Source of the DNA: Nymphaea colorata
Lineage: Eukaryota; Streptophyta; Magnoliopsida; Nymphaeales; Nymphaeaceae
Length of the DNA stretch: 64,000 nucleotides
Direction: 5' to 3'
Assembly: GCF_008831285.2 (NCBI RefSeq)
Contig: NC_045140.1
Coordinates: forward strand, 4,815,528-4,879,527
Notes under the pieces: model-generated
Told to the model about the DNA's origin: nothing
The model's input: only the letters and a program-made list of their open reading frames with translations
Databases searched by the model: none
Shown here: in pieces, positions 1-11,482 of the stretch
Numbering within the stretch: the stretch's first letter is position 1
How the letters are laid out: each line of letters opens with the position of its first letter
Translations under genes and position numbers: made by a program

Positions 1-1764
1 ACTGAGAATTCATGTAAACAGACAAGCAAAAGAATGAGATATCCTCCACGTCCTTCTCCAGGTTCTTTGTATGTCTTTGCATGCTTTGAATATATAAAAC
101 TGCTTCAGAAAGTTCACTATTCTGGTTCCACTTCGAAATGCTTTCATGTGAGGTGTCCATCATAGGTTTGTGCATATGTGCCCCTTCTTTATTCTTCTGC
201 TGTAAGACATTCATACTAAGTAGCCAACCAGCAAAAACAAATGAAGCATTAGCACGTCTATTTGCTTCAACTAGTTTACCTTGTTGATGCTTGATTTTGT
301 CCTCTAGTATATGTACAAGGGGCACATATGCAACTGTTTGGCATAAGGAGCAACTGGCGGTGGAGAGGGCAGTAACAGAGGGCAGCAAATGAAACGCCCA
401 AATCAAGTTTTTCTCCCGAAGATTTCATGTTTATGCAGAACAAAACATCAAGCCGGCAAAGAGGGACGCAGAGACTCCTCAGCAAATGAAACGCCCAAAT
501 CTAGAAGAACTTAGGGCAAGAGAGAAAGGGAGAAAGGGAAGGCATGAGAGAGAGAAAGGGAGAAAGCATACCAGTGGAGGAGCAGAGAGGCGACGGCGCA
601 GCGGAGAGGCGAGCTCGTTCTACTGTGGTACTGTGGTAAGACGGTGAGAAGGCAGGACGGAGCAGGAGCTGCGAAGGGCATGAATAGGAAGGCAAAACCT
701 AAATGAATTAGATATCATGCAAAAGATAAGAAACAAGTGACAGGTAGGCAAAACCTAAATGAATTTGGATAGAAACTAAAGGACGTCAAAACAGATGCTC
801 TCGACAAAGAAACGAAAAACATAGTCAGCTAAAGAACAATTTCTAACCTAGACGGAATCAGAGAAATTTACAATATCTGATCAAACTCATAAATTTTGAA
901 GAAAGAAGCAACGGGACACAAACTTCATGGTATTTGATTGAGTTTCTTTCCAAACCAGACTTAGAAACTCACGAGCAAGAGACACCGAGGCACAAAATTA
1001 ACAGAATTGGTGTTGAATTTCTTCAAAGAGCTAAAACACTAAATTTGATAGAAGCAACTTTAAAATTCACCAAAAAATTCAAACGAAAGCAGCAACCGCA
1101 AATCCAAACAAGATCAAGCCACACTCCTCTAAAAGCAGCAAAATGGAATATAAATTTACGAACACTCAACACACTAATCTCAACTCCGCCTCCTATAACA
1201 AAGCCTCAATTCAGTAAACCCTGAAAAGAGATCGTTCAGTACCGAAAACCCTCCAGCAAATACTTTACTGGAGATCCAAAAAAAAACACGGACTAAACAG
1301 AAAATTCTTCGAATTCCTGACTGTAGATAAAGGTCAGCGAAGAACTAAATCTTGAACTATTAAGCAAAACACGAAACGTCTAAGAAATCTGGACCTCAAC
1401 AACAGAGAAAGAGAGAGAGAGAGATAGACAGATTTCTCCCGCGTAGCTCAACCTACCGTCCCCTTCCTTCTCTCTATAAACTATGGAATCTACAGGCAAC
1501 AAGAGCAATAGAAGCAACAACAAGAGAGAAAGAGAGACAACGACAACAATGTGTAAAAATAGAGAACAAATCGATTTGGGTGTTTCTGAAAGGGACAGAG
1601 CAAGAAAAAAGGAGAAACCGTTACTTGAGAGCGGCGACTGTGGCGTTGGCGAACCAGCGGAGGAGCGGAGCTGCGAGCAATAGATAAAGGGAGAAAGGGA
1701 ACCGGCAGACGCCTCTGGTGCGAAGGTGAGAAGGCGACGGCGAGGGAGGAGGAGCAGCGGAGGG
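1..1764. other. Unassigned purine/pyrimidine-rich region
   Basis: No gene is recognised. The minus strand is CT-rich, so its open frames are low-complexity and rich in Ser, Pro and Leu; I do not call them. A 21-base direct repeat (agcaaatgaaacgcccaaat plus c) occurs near 382 and 480, and ggcaaaacctaaatgaatt occurs near 691 and 748. The minus strand near 560-700 and 1620-1700 shares the phrase 'cctctccgctgc/ctcctccactgg', suggesting an old local duplication. Either block could be a 5' untranslated exon of a gene reading leftwards out of the window, but nothing in the sequence proves it. Confidence 0.4.
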
Positions 1765-1836
1765 AGGAAGAAGGGTGAAGAAGCAAACGTGTCGAGCGGG
1801 AGGAAGAGGGGTGAAAAGGCAAACGTGTCGAGCGGG
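1765..1836. repeat. Two-unit 36-bp tandem repeat
   Basis: Units 1765-1800 and 1801-1836 both run from aggaag through gcaaacgtgtcgagcggg and differ at only a few positions. The repeat runs directly into the palindrome at 1831-1905, which reuses the 'gagcgggtgaa' end of the unit. No coding meaning is apparent. Confidence 0.75.
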
Positions 1837-1905
1837 TGAAACTTCACCCACTCGAAAGTCCGAGCTGCGAGCTCGGACTTTCGAGCGGGTGAAGTTTCAC
1901 TCGCT
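1831..1905. repeat. 75-bp near-perfect palindrome (36-bp arms, 3-nt loop)
   Basis: The left arm, 1831-1866, pairs with the right arm, 1870-1905, at 34 of 36 positions, with a GCG centre. Inside each arm the segment gtgaaacttcac is itself nearly self-complementary. The sequence is far more GC-rich than the AT-rich block that follows. It could be a recombination-derived inverted duplication of the neighbouring 36-bp unit's end, or a remnant of a foldback element. Confidence 0.85.
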
Positions 1906-1910
1906 CCCAT

Positions 1911-2640
1911 TTACATATATAACATATATATAATATACAATATATATTTGATATATTATGTATAACATGTATGTACACATATGTCGTGTATAATACGTAA
2001 ATGTATGTATGTATTATATATGACAGATATAATGCATGTTTTGTATATGTAACATATAATACATAATTATATATGTTATATATATGTGCACATATAGCAT
2101 ATTTGTATACATGATAAATGCACATAGAAATATATATAACATAAACACATGTATACATAACATGTTATACATATATATGATACACATATGTAACACATAT
2201 ATGTTTGTACATTATGTATATACAATATATATTTATGTCAATATATATATATATGTATATATAGATATTATTTCAAAAATACATATGTATACAAAGATAT
2301 ATGCAAAGATATACATATTTCTGCACGTTTAAGTTTTATAACATTTGTAAAAAATATATAAAATATACATTATACAGTACATATACCTATATACATGTAT
2401 GTTATATAATATAACATACATGTATATTATATATATATATATATATATAAGTTATACATATTATGTATATATATCTAGCAGTAGATACTATATACATGTT
2501 ATATATACCTATATAGTATAACATAAATGCTATACTATACAATATTTAAGGATACATATGGTAATATGTATATATATATATATATATATAGTACACATGT
2601 TAATATGCAGATTATACAAATATATTACATGTAATAGTTT
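1911..2640. repeat. AT-rich low-complexity block (TA/TATG/TACA)
   Basis: Roughly 700 bases consist almost entirely of ta, at, tatg and acat mixtures. Open frames here encode only Ile/Tyr/Met/His-rich low-complexity strings on both strands and are not genes. Confidence 0.8.
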
Positions 2641-3243
2641 TTCTAGATAGGTCAGAATCTAACTTTTTTTTATCAAATTTTTTGATAAGATTGTCAAGTT
2701 CCGAGCTAGATTTAGGTTTTTGTAGTTCTTGTAGAATCCTATTATATTTTGTTTCAAGATCTTCTTGTCTTTTAAGGACATAACATGATAACCCAATTAT
2801 CAAATTAAATAATTTGGGATATTCTTTGTAAGATACTCCTGGACCAGAATAGGCAGAAAATCGTTCTACAACATTAAAACCATCAGTTTTAATTTTGATG
2901 TGGGGAAGGCGGGAGGAGAATTGGAAGCCCGTGGGGTGGAAGAAGCTGGAAATGAGGGTCTCTTTCTCTCTTTGTAGAATGACAGATCTCGTGGGGGAGG
3001 CGGGAGGAAGCTGGAAATGAGGTCTGGATTGACGATTTCGATGGTGAATGAGAGGATGTTGGAGTAGGCAGCAAGGAAGAAGAAGGAAAGAGCCACGAAA
3101 AGCCACTTACTGTAACTTCGATCGGGTGCTTCTGGGGTGCGAATCTGGGTCGCACCCGTATCCGCACCCACATCTGTCGACACGAGTGCAGTGGCCCAAC
3201 AGACGCACCCTGGTGACAGAGGTTGGGTCTTTTGCACAAGCAT
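2641..3243. other. Unassigned segment left of the Ty3 remnant
   Basis: A minus-strand frame between about 2640 and 2880 has protein-like composition (Lys/Leu-rich, with a possible coiled coil around KPKSSSELDNLIKKFDKK), but I do not recognise the family. It could be a piece of a retroelement gag or a pararetrovirus-like polyprotein. From 3120 to 3240 the plus strand carries the 'gggtcgcacccgtatccgca' style of motif, which recurs elsewhere in the window as the termini of an inverted-repeat family. The segment stops where Ty3 reverse-transcriptase sequence starts at 3244. Confidence 0.3.
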
Positions 3244-6200
3244 AAGTTATACGCCAAATACTCAAAATGTGAAATTTGGCTAGAGAGGGTAAACTTCCTT
3301 GATCATGTGATCTAGAAGGATGAAATTTCCGTTGATCCGGCTAAGGTGTCGGTTGTACAAGGCTGAAAGACGCCGTGCAATGCAACTGCGGTTAGAAACT
3401 TTTTAGGTTATTGTGGTTTTATAGTATACACTGATGCATTGGGAATCGGTTATGGATGTGTATTGATGCAACATGGCCGTGCATGGACTTATGCATCAAG
3501 GCAGTTGAAGGTACTTGAGCAACACTATCTCACTCATGATTTGGAGTTGGGAGCGGTTGTGTTTGCACTGAAAATATGGAGACACTATCTCTATGGAGCA
3601 ATGTTTGAGGTGTTTACAGATCACAAGTCACTGAAGTATATATTTTCCCAAAAGAATCTAAATCTGAGGCAAAGAAGATGGATTGAGTACTTAAAGGATT
3701 ATGATTTCACCATATCATATCATCCAGGCAAGGGAAATGTGGTGTCTGATGCTTTGAGCAGGCATGCTAAGGCAACAATGTGCAGTATGTTGACTCGTTC
3801 TTGGACATTGTTGCAACATGTGATAGCTTGGCAACCTCACCTTTGTGACGAGAACAAAACAACGATGACTGTCGTGATACGACATCCTTTGATGGAAGAG
3901 TTTATATTGAAGCAAAAGGAAGATCCAGATTTTGCTAAGAACATGGAAGAAAGCAAAGAGGCAAATTCTTCTTGGTATCAAGATGAAGATGGTTCATTGC
4001 GGTTTCTACACAGATTGTGGGTCTCTATAGATGTAGAGGTGAAGCATCAGTTGCTTGATGAAGCTCACAAATCCAAGTTTTCTATACACCTTGGCAGTAT
4101 AAAGATGTTTCAAAATATGAGAAGGGATTTTTGGTGGCCTGGAATGAAGCGTGAAATTACATAATATGTAGCAAAGTGTTTAGTTTACCAGCGGGTCAAA
4201 GCAGACCATCAATGGCCAGGATGCTTGTTGCAAAGAATTGATATCCACGTGTGGAAATGGGAAGACATTACGATGGATTTTGTGGTTAGTTCGCCTCACA
4301 CCAGAAGACAACATGATGCCATATGGGTGATTGTTGATCGACTTACGAAATCCGGTCATTTTCTACCAATAAGAATCAGTCAGTCTTTAGAAAGTCTCGC
4401 AGAGTTATATATTGGTAAGATAGTGAGATTGTATGGAGTGCCAAAATCTATCATTGCGGATCGAGATCCACGTTTTACCTCTATTTTTTGGGGGCAATTG
4501 CAAAAGGCATTGGGTACTAAGCTTAAGCTAAACAAAATATTCCACTCCCAAACTGATGGGCAATCTGAGAGGACCATTCAGGCCTTAGAGGACATGTTGC
4601 GTGCTTGTGTTTTAGACTGGAAAGGATAATGAGATAAACATGTAAAATTGGTAGAATTTGCATATAATAATAGTTACCACTCTAGTATCGGGATGACACC
4701 TTTTGAGGCTTTGTATGAAATATCATGCAGATCGCCAGTTTGTTGGACTGAATTGAGTGATGGGAAAATCGAGAACCCTTTAGTATTGCAATACTACACC
4801 GACCAAGTGCAATTAAGAAGGAAGAAGTTGTTGACTGCTCAGAGTAGACATAAAATCTATGCCGACATTCGACGTAGAGAGTTGACTTTCGACGTTGGTG
4901 ATCATGTGTTTTCAAAGATTTCACATACTAAAGGTGTTTTTCGATTTGGTGTTAAGGGAAAGTTGAGTCTGAGGTTTATTGGACCGTTTGAGATATTTGA
5001 AAGGATCGGAGAGGTGGCATACAGATTGGCACTACCACCTAACTTGAGTCATGTTCATGATATTTTCCATGTTTCCATGCTTCGGAAGTACATACCCGAT
5101 CCTACACATGTGATTGACTTTCAAGGTATTCAAGTGCAAGATGATTTGACAATGGAAGAAAAACCTATTAGAATTGTGGATCAAAGAGAGCAAGTGCTTC
5201 GCACGAAGAGAATCCCCTTAGTGAAAGTAGAATGGCAATACCATGGGTTGAAGGAGAGCACATGGGAACTTGAGGAGGATATGAGAAAGAAGTATCTTCG
5301 TCTGTTTTTGCATTGTTCTTGCACTGAGTTATGATCTAAATTTCGAGGACAAAATTTTCTTTAAGGAGGGTAGGATGTAATACTCGGCTTTTTGGGTGGG
5401 AGCGCAGACAGTGCAAGGCCCCAGGGTACTGTTGTATGATGTGCTTGGAGCGTTGGGCTCCCACCTTCCCAACCTGGGTGTCCTAGGGAAGGCTGAGTAT
5501 CTCTCCTTGGAATTCACACATCCATGGATGAGTGCTCTACCGCTGCAATGGGTGAATGGATCCATACTGTTCTGGGCCACCACGGGGGTTGTCTCTCGGC
5601 TATGGACCGCCCGCGGTGTGCACGTACCTCTGTTTGCACCCACGGGAACTGTCAATTCACTGAAGTTAATGAAATAAAAGGTATATAAATGAAATGTATA
5701 TGATTGATGTGCATGTGAATGATATGAATGAAATGACATGTTTATTCGTGCCTTGCATGTGAATTGAAAACATGTTACTATGTTTATTGAGTGACATTTA
5801 CATGTCGTGGTCTATATTAAGGGCTTTCTTGGCAAATGATGTGACTATGCCCTAACACGACATGATGATGATTTGTTTTATGATTGTATATTCTCATATT
5901 TGAGCGCTACCTAAGAGGGTTTGGGATTTTCCTGGCTTGTTGTCATACAGTGAAGGCTAAACCTTCAGTTGTTTCTTTTTTTAGGTTTTGGCGGACCCGA
6001 GGCAGCAAGTTGATCAGATGGCTTCACTCACATCTTATTGTGGAGGTTTTGGGTCTTTGGTAGTGTCGGCGCGTCATTGTTTGGTCTCTTTGATGTCTTA
6101 TTTTTGTTTGACATCAAAGTTGTGGTTTGAGGCATTTTTGTCATACACATAGATGTGATTTTGTATGAATTGAAATTGTTATATAAATGAAAGTTTCCCC

Positions 6201-6314
6201 CATGGTTTCAAATGACATAGCTCCGTCTTTTTTTGAATTGTTGTGTAGTCGCACCTCAATGCTTTATGTTTAGAAAAAAAATTCGTTTGAGGGTCAAAAG
6301 GTTGGGGTGTGACA
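3244..6314 (+). mobile_element. Ty3/gypsy chromovirus remnant (partial pol plus 3' LTR)
   Basis: This is the 3' part of a Ty3-type element. A short end of reverse transcriptase (3244-3420, with stops) joins RNase H directly (3421-3780: YTDALG..., LEQHYLTHDLELGAVVFAL, FTDHKSLKYIF, DALSRH), so the RT-to-RNase H connection is deleted. A zinc-binding integrase N-terminus follows (about 4040-4200), with a Tyr in place of the expected second Cys. Next is the integrase core (4225-4629, with TDGQSERTIQ and ADRDPRF), then a C-terminal region ending in a chromodomain-like segment (about 5150-5330). Stops at 4162 and 4627 break the frame. A polypurine tract (aaggagggtagga) precedes the 3' LTR. The 5' half and 5' LTR are absent. 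The chromodomain suggests a Tekay/Del-type chromovirus. The element is non-autonomous and decayed. Confidence 0.9.
5376..6314 (+). repeat. 3' LTR of the Ty3 element
   Basis: It begins with TGTAATACTCGG immediately after the polypurine tract and ends with GGTGTGACA at 6314, about 939 bp. The right flank is the interior of a copia gag gene in the opposite orientation, so the LTR edge is also an insertion junction. No matching 5' LTR was found in the window. Confidence 0.8.
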
Positions 6315-6921
6315 CTTTGGCTACATGACGTACCTGTTCTTGGGGGCAATACCAAGTATCATCAAAATAGTAGTCAAGTTCCTCCCATTTGGATTTCAAA
6401 GCTGCATAAAAGTCTGCTACAGAGATATCCCCTTGTCGTAGTGCATAGACATCTTTCATCAGTTGATACACACTCAAACAATCTTTTTCTTCTGGCCATA
6501 CATTTGTTCTAAGATAACCCACATATCCCTCGCAGTCCTCTTGCAATAGACTCCACAGGTAACTTGCTCGTTGGGCGACGTTGCTCATGGGCGATGGGGT
6601 GAACGGACAAAGCGACGGGCGTCAAGACAATGACAACAATAAAAAACAAACCCACGAACAAGCAACACGAGCACGACCAAAAAATTTCAAAAACTCGTCG
6701 GCTCTGATACCATGTTGACACACAAAAAAAATAAAATAGTCACCGAGCACAAATTTAACGTGGAAAACCCCTCAACTAGAGGGAAAAAACCACGATAGAG
6801 GAGGTCTGACGCCCACTAGCAGCCAGACACTCTCTCTCTTCAAAGATATAAGTAGTGTCTAATCAAGAACACAGACTGGATTGGGTCCAGACCCAGACCC
6901 GTAAACTGAAGCACATCAACA
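6315..6921 (-). mobile_element. Ty1/copia element 5' end (LTR, primer site, gag start), truncated
   Basis: Read on the minus strand, an LTR (6921-6713) is followed at once by the primer-binding site TGGTATCAGAGCC (6712-6700, complementary to the 3' end of initiator tRNA-Met) and then by a gag frame starting near 6588. The gag peptide has features of the copia gag family, for example ALRQGDISVADFYAALKSK followed by WEELDYYF. The frame runs into the Ty3 LTR at 6314, so the Ty3 element was inserted into this gag and the rest of the copia element is missing or was displaced. Confidence 0.85.
6713..6921 (-). repeat. Copia LTR (209 bp)
   Basis: The plus strand reads TGTTGACACAC at 6713 and ...CATCAACA at 6921, giving the TGTTGA...TCAACA ends typical of copia LTRs. 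Its inner edge abuts the tRNA-Met primer site at 6700-6712, which fixes the boundary. Confidence 0.8.
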
Positions 6922-7070
6922 GTTATAACGTATGTTATAACATACATTGCAAAATTCATAACATATGTATTACCTATATATAATGCATGATATATTATAT
7001 ATGTATATAATACATAATATTCTATATACCATATAATATCATAACGTATACGTATACACATAGTAAATGT

Positions 7071-7151
<81 letters not shown>

Positions 7152-9904
7152 CATCTTAATTTGGTTATTGCCTTGCTATTCAAGGGATTTGGTAAGGCAC
7201 CAGAAAACAAAAGAAAATAAAGTGCGACCTACTCATGAGTAACAGCTCCATCATGTGCTGAGAGAGAGCTATGCAGAGAAACTAACCACTTCACAAGAAC
7301 CTTTTCAAAGCAACTATCATTAGACTAGGAGATGCTATTGGCTCTAGTGATCAAGTGTATGTAAGGGTTTAGTAGAAAAATATCCTAAGAGAGAAGTCAT
7401 AATGCCTTATAAAATATTGGCAGGTAGCAAAATAAGAGCTGAGAGATGGGCTCGGGGCTTGTGTAGTTATTCCTCTGGGTTAATAATCAAGAGTACCGGG
7501 TAGGCATATAGGTAATTTATGTCTATGCCGCGAAGATAATGACTTATGAACTTTTAGCATGTTGAAAACCCGCAAGGTGAAGCGGTTTGATATGTGACAA
7601 AACTACACTTGACCACCAAAGCGGTGGAGCTTCGTAGTAGCCTTTGGGGTGGCGAGGTATTCCCTCAAAGGTGAAGGTCAGCCTGAAAAAGAAAATGAAA
7701 AGCAAGAAAAAATGAAAAGGCCAAAAGCCAAATGTAGAAAAGAAAAAAAAAAAGCAAAACAAAGAAAAACAAAAAAGGTGTCTGTCAAGAGATAAATGGC
7801 ATGAAGGCTGAACTCGAAGGAATTGAAATGCGTCAATCTTTCATGGATGTGTGATCCTTGGGACAATATATGCTCTTCTTTTTTATTTTCTAAGAGGTTG
7901 AGGATGATTACTTTGTGTTCATTTTTTGAAAATCTAAAGGCTTCCCTTCTAGAGATTCAACAACATTGATGCGAAATGAATCCCGATGCTTGTACGGTAT
8001 TGAGGATAAATGAAAGGCATATCAACTACACAACACGAGCACGTTTTGCTTGTAATTTAAATTGATGATTTGTAAACTATTTAAAAGTAAACACGTGACA
8101 TCTCTTGTAATGTTTCCTGACTTCATGGCATATGAGGAACTCCCAGCCCCTCTATTTTTGAAAAATGTTGTCCTTTTTATTATCAAACCGCTAGTCCATT
8201 CGTAGAATAGACGAAACCCCTCAAACATATTCCACTCATGCTGAGTGTAATAAATTTTCCATCTTCCCCTTTCCATGTTCCCATCACAATTTGTTTTCTT
8301 GTGAAGGCTAGGCAGTATTTTTGTTGATTTCTCTTTTAAGGTTTGCTTAGGAAAGGGTTTTAAAGAGTCGTTAGCTTTTAACTTTTTTATCATTAGTGTC
8401 TTTTTTTTGTTTTTACATTGTCAGTGTCTTCTGATTCATGCAGCTGATGTCGAAGTTTAAAAGCCCAACTCATCAGTGTTCTTGTGGGTGTACAGTGGTT
8501 TTGGAAAAGCCGATTCATGTTGCACGAGAGTTTGATCTTGTACTTCAAAATCAAGTTTTTATTTGAGTTCCCAACAAAGTTGTGGCATCCAATTTGATTT
8601 GAGTGAGTTTACATAAATTTTTTGCTGAAACAGAAACTAATGCTAGCTGCAAAAGTTTGCACAAAGACAGGTAAATCCCGTCATTGTTTGTTTGTGTTTT
8701 TTGTTTGTTAGCTTGTCATAATTGGTAGGAAGCCAAGTGTTATGCATGTACATTTCCCGAGAGCTCAAAACCACACCCTTTACACCGAAAATCTCCTACA
8801 ATTGCAGAGATTGTTGCATAATTCTATTCCAAAACTGTGGATGTTTGGGTGACTTTAACATTTGATGATTGATTTGTTTTGCTTCCCAAGACTTATCCCT
8901 TGGGTTTAGTTTATTTTATTGTAGGGAATCTGATCTGACCCAGTGGTTGCAAAGTTGATGTCGAAAACAAAGAATTTTTGCTAGAGAAATTTACATATAT
9001 GTGCAGAAATTAGATTGCTTGTAGAAACCAAACAAGTTTCAATTGGTCTAACTTTTTCCTGGATTGAGTTAGGATTTTGAGTGTGATATGACAGCTTAAG
9101 TCAGAGTCGTGTAGGTTTCTTTCACGGTCTTTCAAATTTGTTTATATTTAGGTCCAGTTAATTTAGAGAACATAGATTTCAAGTTAGGATTTTGGTTATT
9201 TTCTCATTTTTTTCAAGTTGGTCATTGCAGCCGCAGGCACTTTTGGAGAAATGTAAGGGCGGATGCATTCAGTGGAGGAGTTGGAGCACAAGTCAAAGAT
9301 CTAAATTGACACAGGGTTGCCCTTTCAAGCAACCACATTTTAGGAATTGTTTATTTTTCAACTTCTGTAATTAAACTAGTAGCATCCAACACGCCCTTTT
9401 CTTCCTCCCCACTTCCTTTTTCTCTCTTTTCCCAACGCGCCCTTTTCTTCCTCCCCACGTCATCTGCCAGCCCTCGAATGCAGCGAAAAAGGTAATCTCC
9501 ACGTCGTCTGCTAGCCTTCGAATGCAGCTAAAAAGGAAAGCATTACCGATAATAAACAATCTAAACAAGCCGCTCGAGTCGAGCTCAAGCTGGAAGGCAG
9601 TCGCTCGAGTCGAGCTGATGTTTTGAGCTCGACTCTTGTGCAGCCTTACCTCCTCCTGCTTGCTGCTCGTTGTCTTTCTCACCCTCTGAGTCTCCTTCTC
9701 CCTTCATCATCTCTCTCTCACCCTCAGAGTCTCCTTCTCCCCTCGTCGTCTCTCTCGCCCTTGCTGAAGAAGAAGCCCTCCGTCTCTTCCTCTCTCGATT
9801 GTTCCTCTGTGAGCAGATTTGCAAGGTTTTTGTCGAAAGGTTAGTGTTTGAACATGAATGGTGAAGATTTAGGGTTTTGTTGTTTTTTTGGAATCGGTGG
9901 TCAG
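6922..9904. other. Unassigned intergenic region with (TA)n
   Basis: No gene is recognised. It contains the long (TA)n run at 7074-7149, an A/G-rich stretch at 7680-7780, and two copies of a cgctcgagtcgagct motif near 9571 and 9602. It also contains a CT-rich stretch at 9640-9780 with repeated tctcaccctcagagtctcct phrases. Frames at 9585-9935 overlap this low-complexity DNA and are not supported as genes. Confidence 0.4.
7074..7149. repeat. (TA)n microsatellite
   Basis: An uninterrupted alternation of T and A for about 76 bases. It is the longest pure dinucleotide run in the window. Confidence 0.95.
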
Positions 9905-11482
9905 CTTTTGGTGTTGCGAACCCTTTGCTTGGCATGGCGAGAATTATCAGAAGATGAATATAGAGAATGGTCTGTGTTGTTTGAAGAGGCTAATGCTTCT
10001 CTAGTTGACAGGGAGGTGAGCTGTTTAGTTTTGAGATCTTGATTTTTCTCTACTTTATGGTTTCTATTCAAGTGATTCTTTCTGACTGAACTCTGTCTTT
10101 GGTGAAATATTTGAGTCGTATAATGAAGATGTAAAGTTTGTCAATGCATGCAAATCATTCCCTTTAGTGGAGAAGTGCTGAAGTTTGCCAACGTTTGGAA
10201 CACAGTCTTGAGGTTCTTGGAGTTGCTGCTATAGAAGACCGTCTGCAGGTGATTCTCTTTTTCCTTCTCTGGGGGGTATCGTTTCATGCGAGAGCTTTCC
10301 TTTTGGTTTGACTTTAGTAGATTGTCTTCATTTTCTTTTGGATGTCATTGCAGGAAGGTGTTCCTGAAACAACCGATCTGCTTCGGAAGGCTGGAATCAA
10401 CTTTTGGATGCTTACTGGTGATAAACAAAATACAGCCATTCGGATAGCGCTCTCTTGCAACCTAATTTCTCCTGGTTAGTCATGCTTCATTCTTCTTTTC
10501 TCACTAGCCCAGGTCACTTTGTCTCATCAAGGCAGATCGTCACAAAGAGCTGAAATGTTTTCTCTTTTTGGCATTTGATAACTTTCTTTTGTGTGCAAAC
10601 TGTATGTGGATGTGATCAGAATGTGGTCTTAGTTCTCTTTTCTTCCTACATGCAAGATCTTCAGTATGTGGATGAAGGGAAGATGCCCTTGATCTTGTTT
10701 TGTGATGCTGTTGATGGAGACTCAGGCCTGCACAGATGGTGTTGGCATACGTGAGAAAGCTAATAGGAAAACTGCTGGCATCCAGATCTAATAGTATTGT
10801 TCCTTTTGATAAACTTACTGATGTTGTTTCTGTTGGACATGATCTTGCTTATTTCTTGCGCTTTCTATTAGAAACTACTTAGTCATGCATAAGCTATCAA
10901 ATGGTAGTAGAACTTATGTCAGTTAGATCTTGCCGAGCCAAAAGGACAGCTTTTGTTAATAAATGGGAGGACAGAAGATGAAGTTGCAAGGAGCTTGGAA
11001 AGGGTGTTGCTTACAATGTGAATAAGCACCTCAGAGCCTAAGGTGCAAACTTTGTCATTTTATATCTCAAGTAATTGCATAAATTGTATAATACAAAATT
11101 TATGAATGTGAGGAGCCATTTCAAATCTGTTTTCATGTTGTCAAATTCACCAAGTTTTTTTTTCTCCCTCTCAGGGTATCACTACCTTATCTGTAACTCA
11201 TAGATATCCGAATACTTTGAAGTATCATTTTGCTGCTAATGTATTGTCACTAGGCACACAATAGAAAATGGTATAATTTTGTCCAGTTAAAAGTGCCAGT
11301 GGATACTTTGAGTTCTCTAAAAGGAGTTAGAATTGGTGGTTTTTGCATCCAGGATGTTGCTTTTGTTATTGATGGTTGGGCTTTGGAGATTACACAAGCA
11401 TAGATGTGCATCGTTTGCTGAATTGGCTGTTTTATCAAGAACTGCTGTTTGTTGCCGTGTTACTCCATCGCAAAAAGCTCAA
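9905..11482 (+). pseudogene. ALA2-type phospholipid-transporting P4-ATPase fragment
   Basis: Five exon-like blocks with conserved borders match the cytoplasmic P/N domain region of plant ALA2-like aminophospholipid flippases: 9905-10015 (RTLCLAWREL...SLVDRE), 10168-10248 (AEVCQRLEHSLEVLG), 10354-10474 ([20 protein letters not shown]), 10936-11042 (GQLLLINGRTEDEVARSLER) and 11353-11482 (DVAFVIDGWALEI, then RTAVCCRVTPSQKAQ in another frame). The first three are intact and keep GT/AG borders. Block 4 has a TGA at 11019-11021, probably CGA to TGA. Its acceptor reads CG where AG is expected, at 10934-10935. Block 5 is about 2 bases short, giving a frameshift. The catalytic DKTGT region, all membrane helices and the C-terminus are absent. 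It is a truncated, intron-retaining pseudogene, not a retrocopy. Confidence 0.88.

Noticed and set aside
1380-1910. Long minus-strand open frame (176 codons)
   Set aside because: It runs through CT-rich low-complexity DNA, the tandem repeat and the palindrome; overlapping frames in all registers are equally open and no family feature is seen.
2084-2332. Open frames in the AT-rich block
   Set aside because: They encode only Ile/Tyr/Met repeats in every frame, a consequence of TA-rich sequence.
2612-3106. Minus-strand frame resembling a viral or retroelement structural protein
   Set aside because: Only a Lys/Leu-rich stretch was suggestive; I could not name a family or find catalytic motifs, so it is listed as unassigned.
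5396-5677. Frames on both strands inside the Ty3 LTR
   Set aside because: They lie entirely in the LTR and do not match any retroelement protein.
9585-9935. Glu/Arg-rich minus-strand frame (RERKRRRASSS...)
   Set aside because: It is the antisense of a CT-rich repeat (repeated tctcaccctcagagtctcct), so composition explains it.
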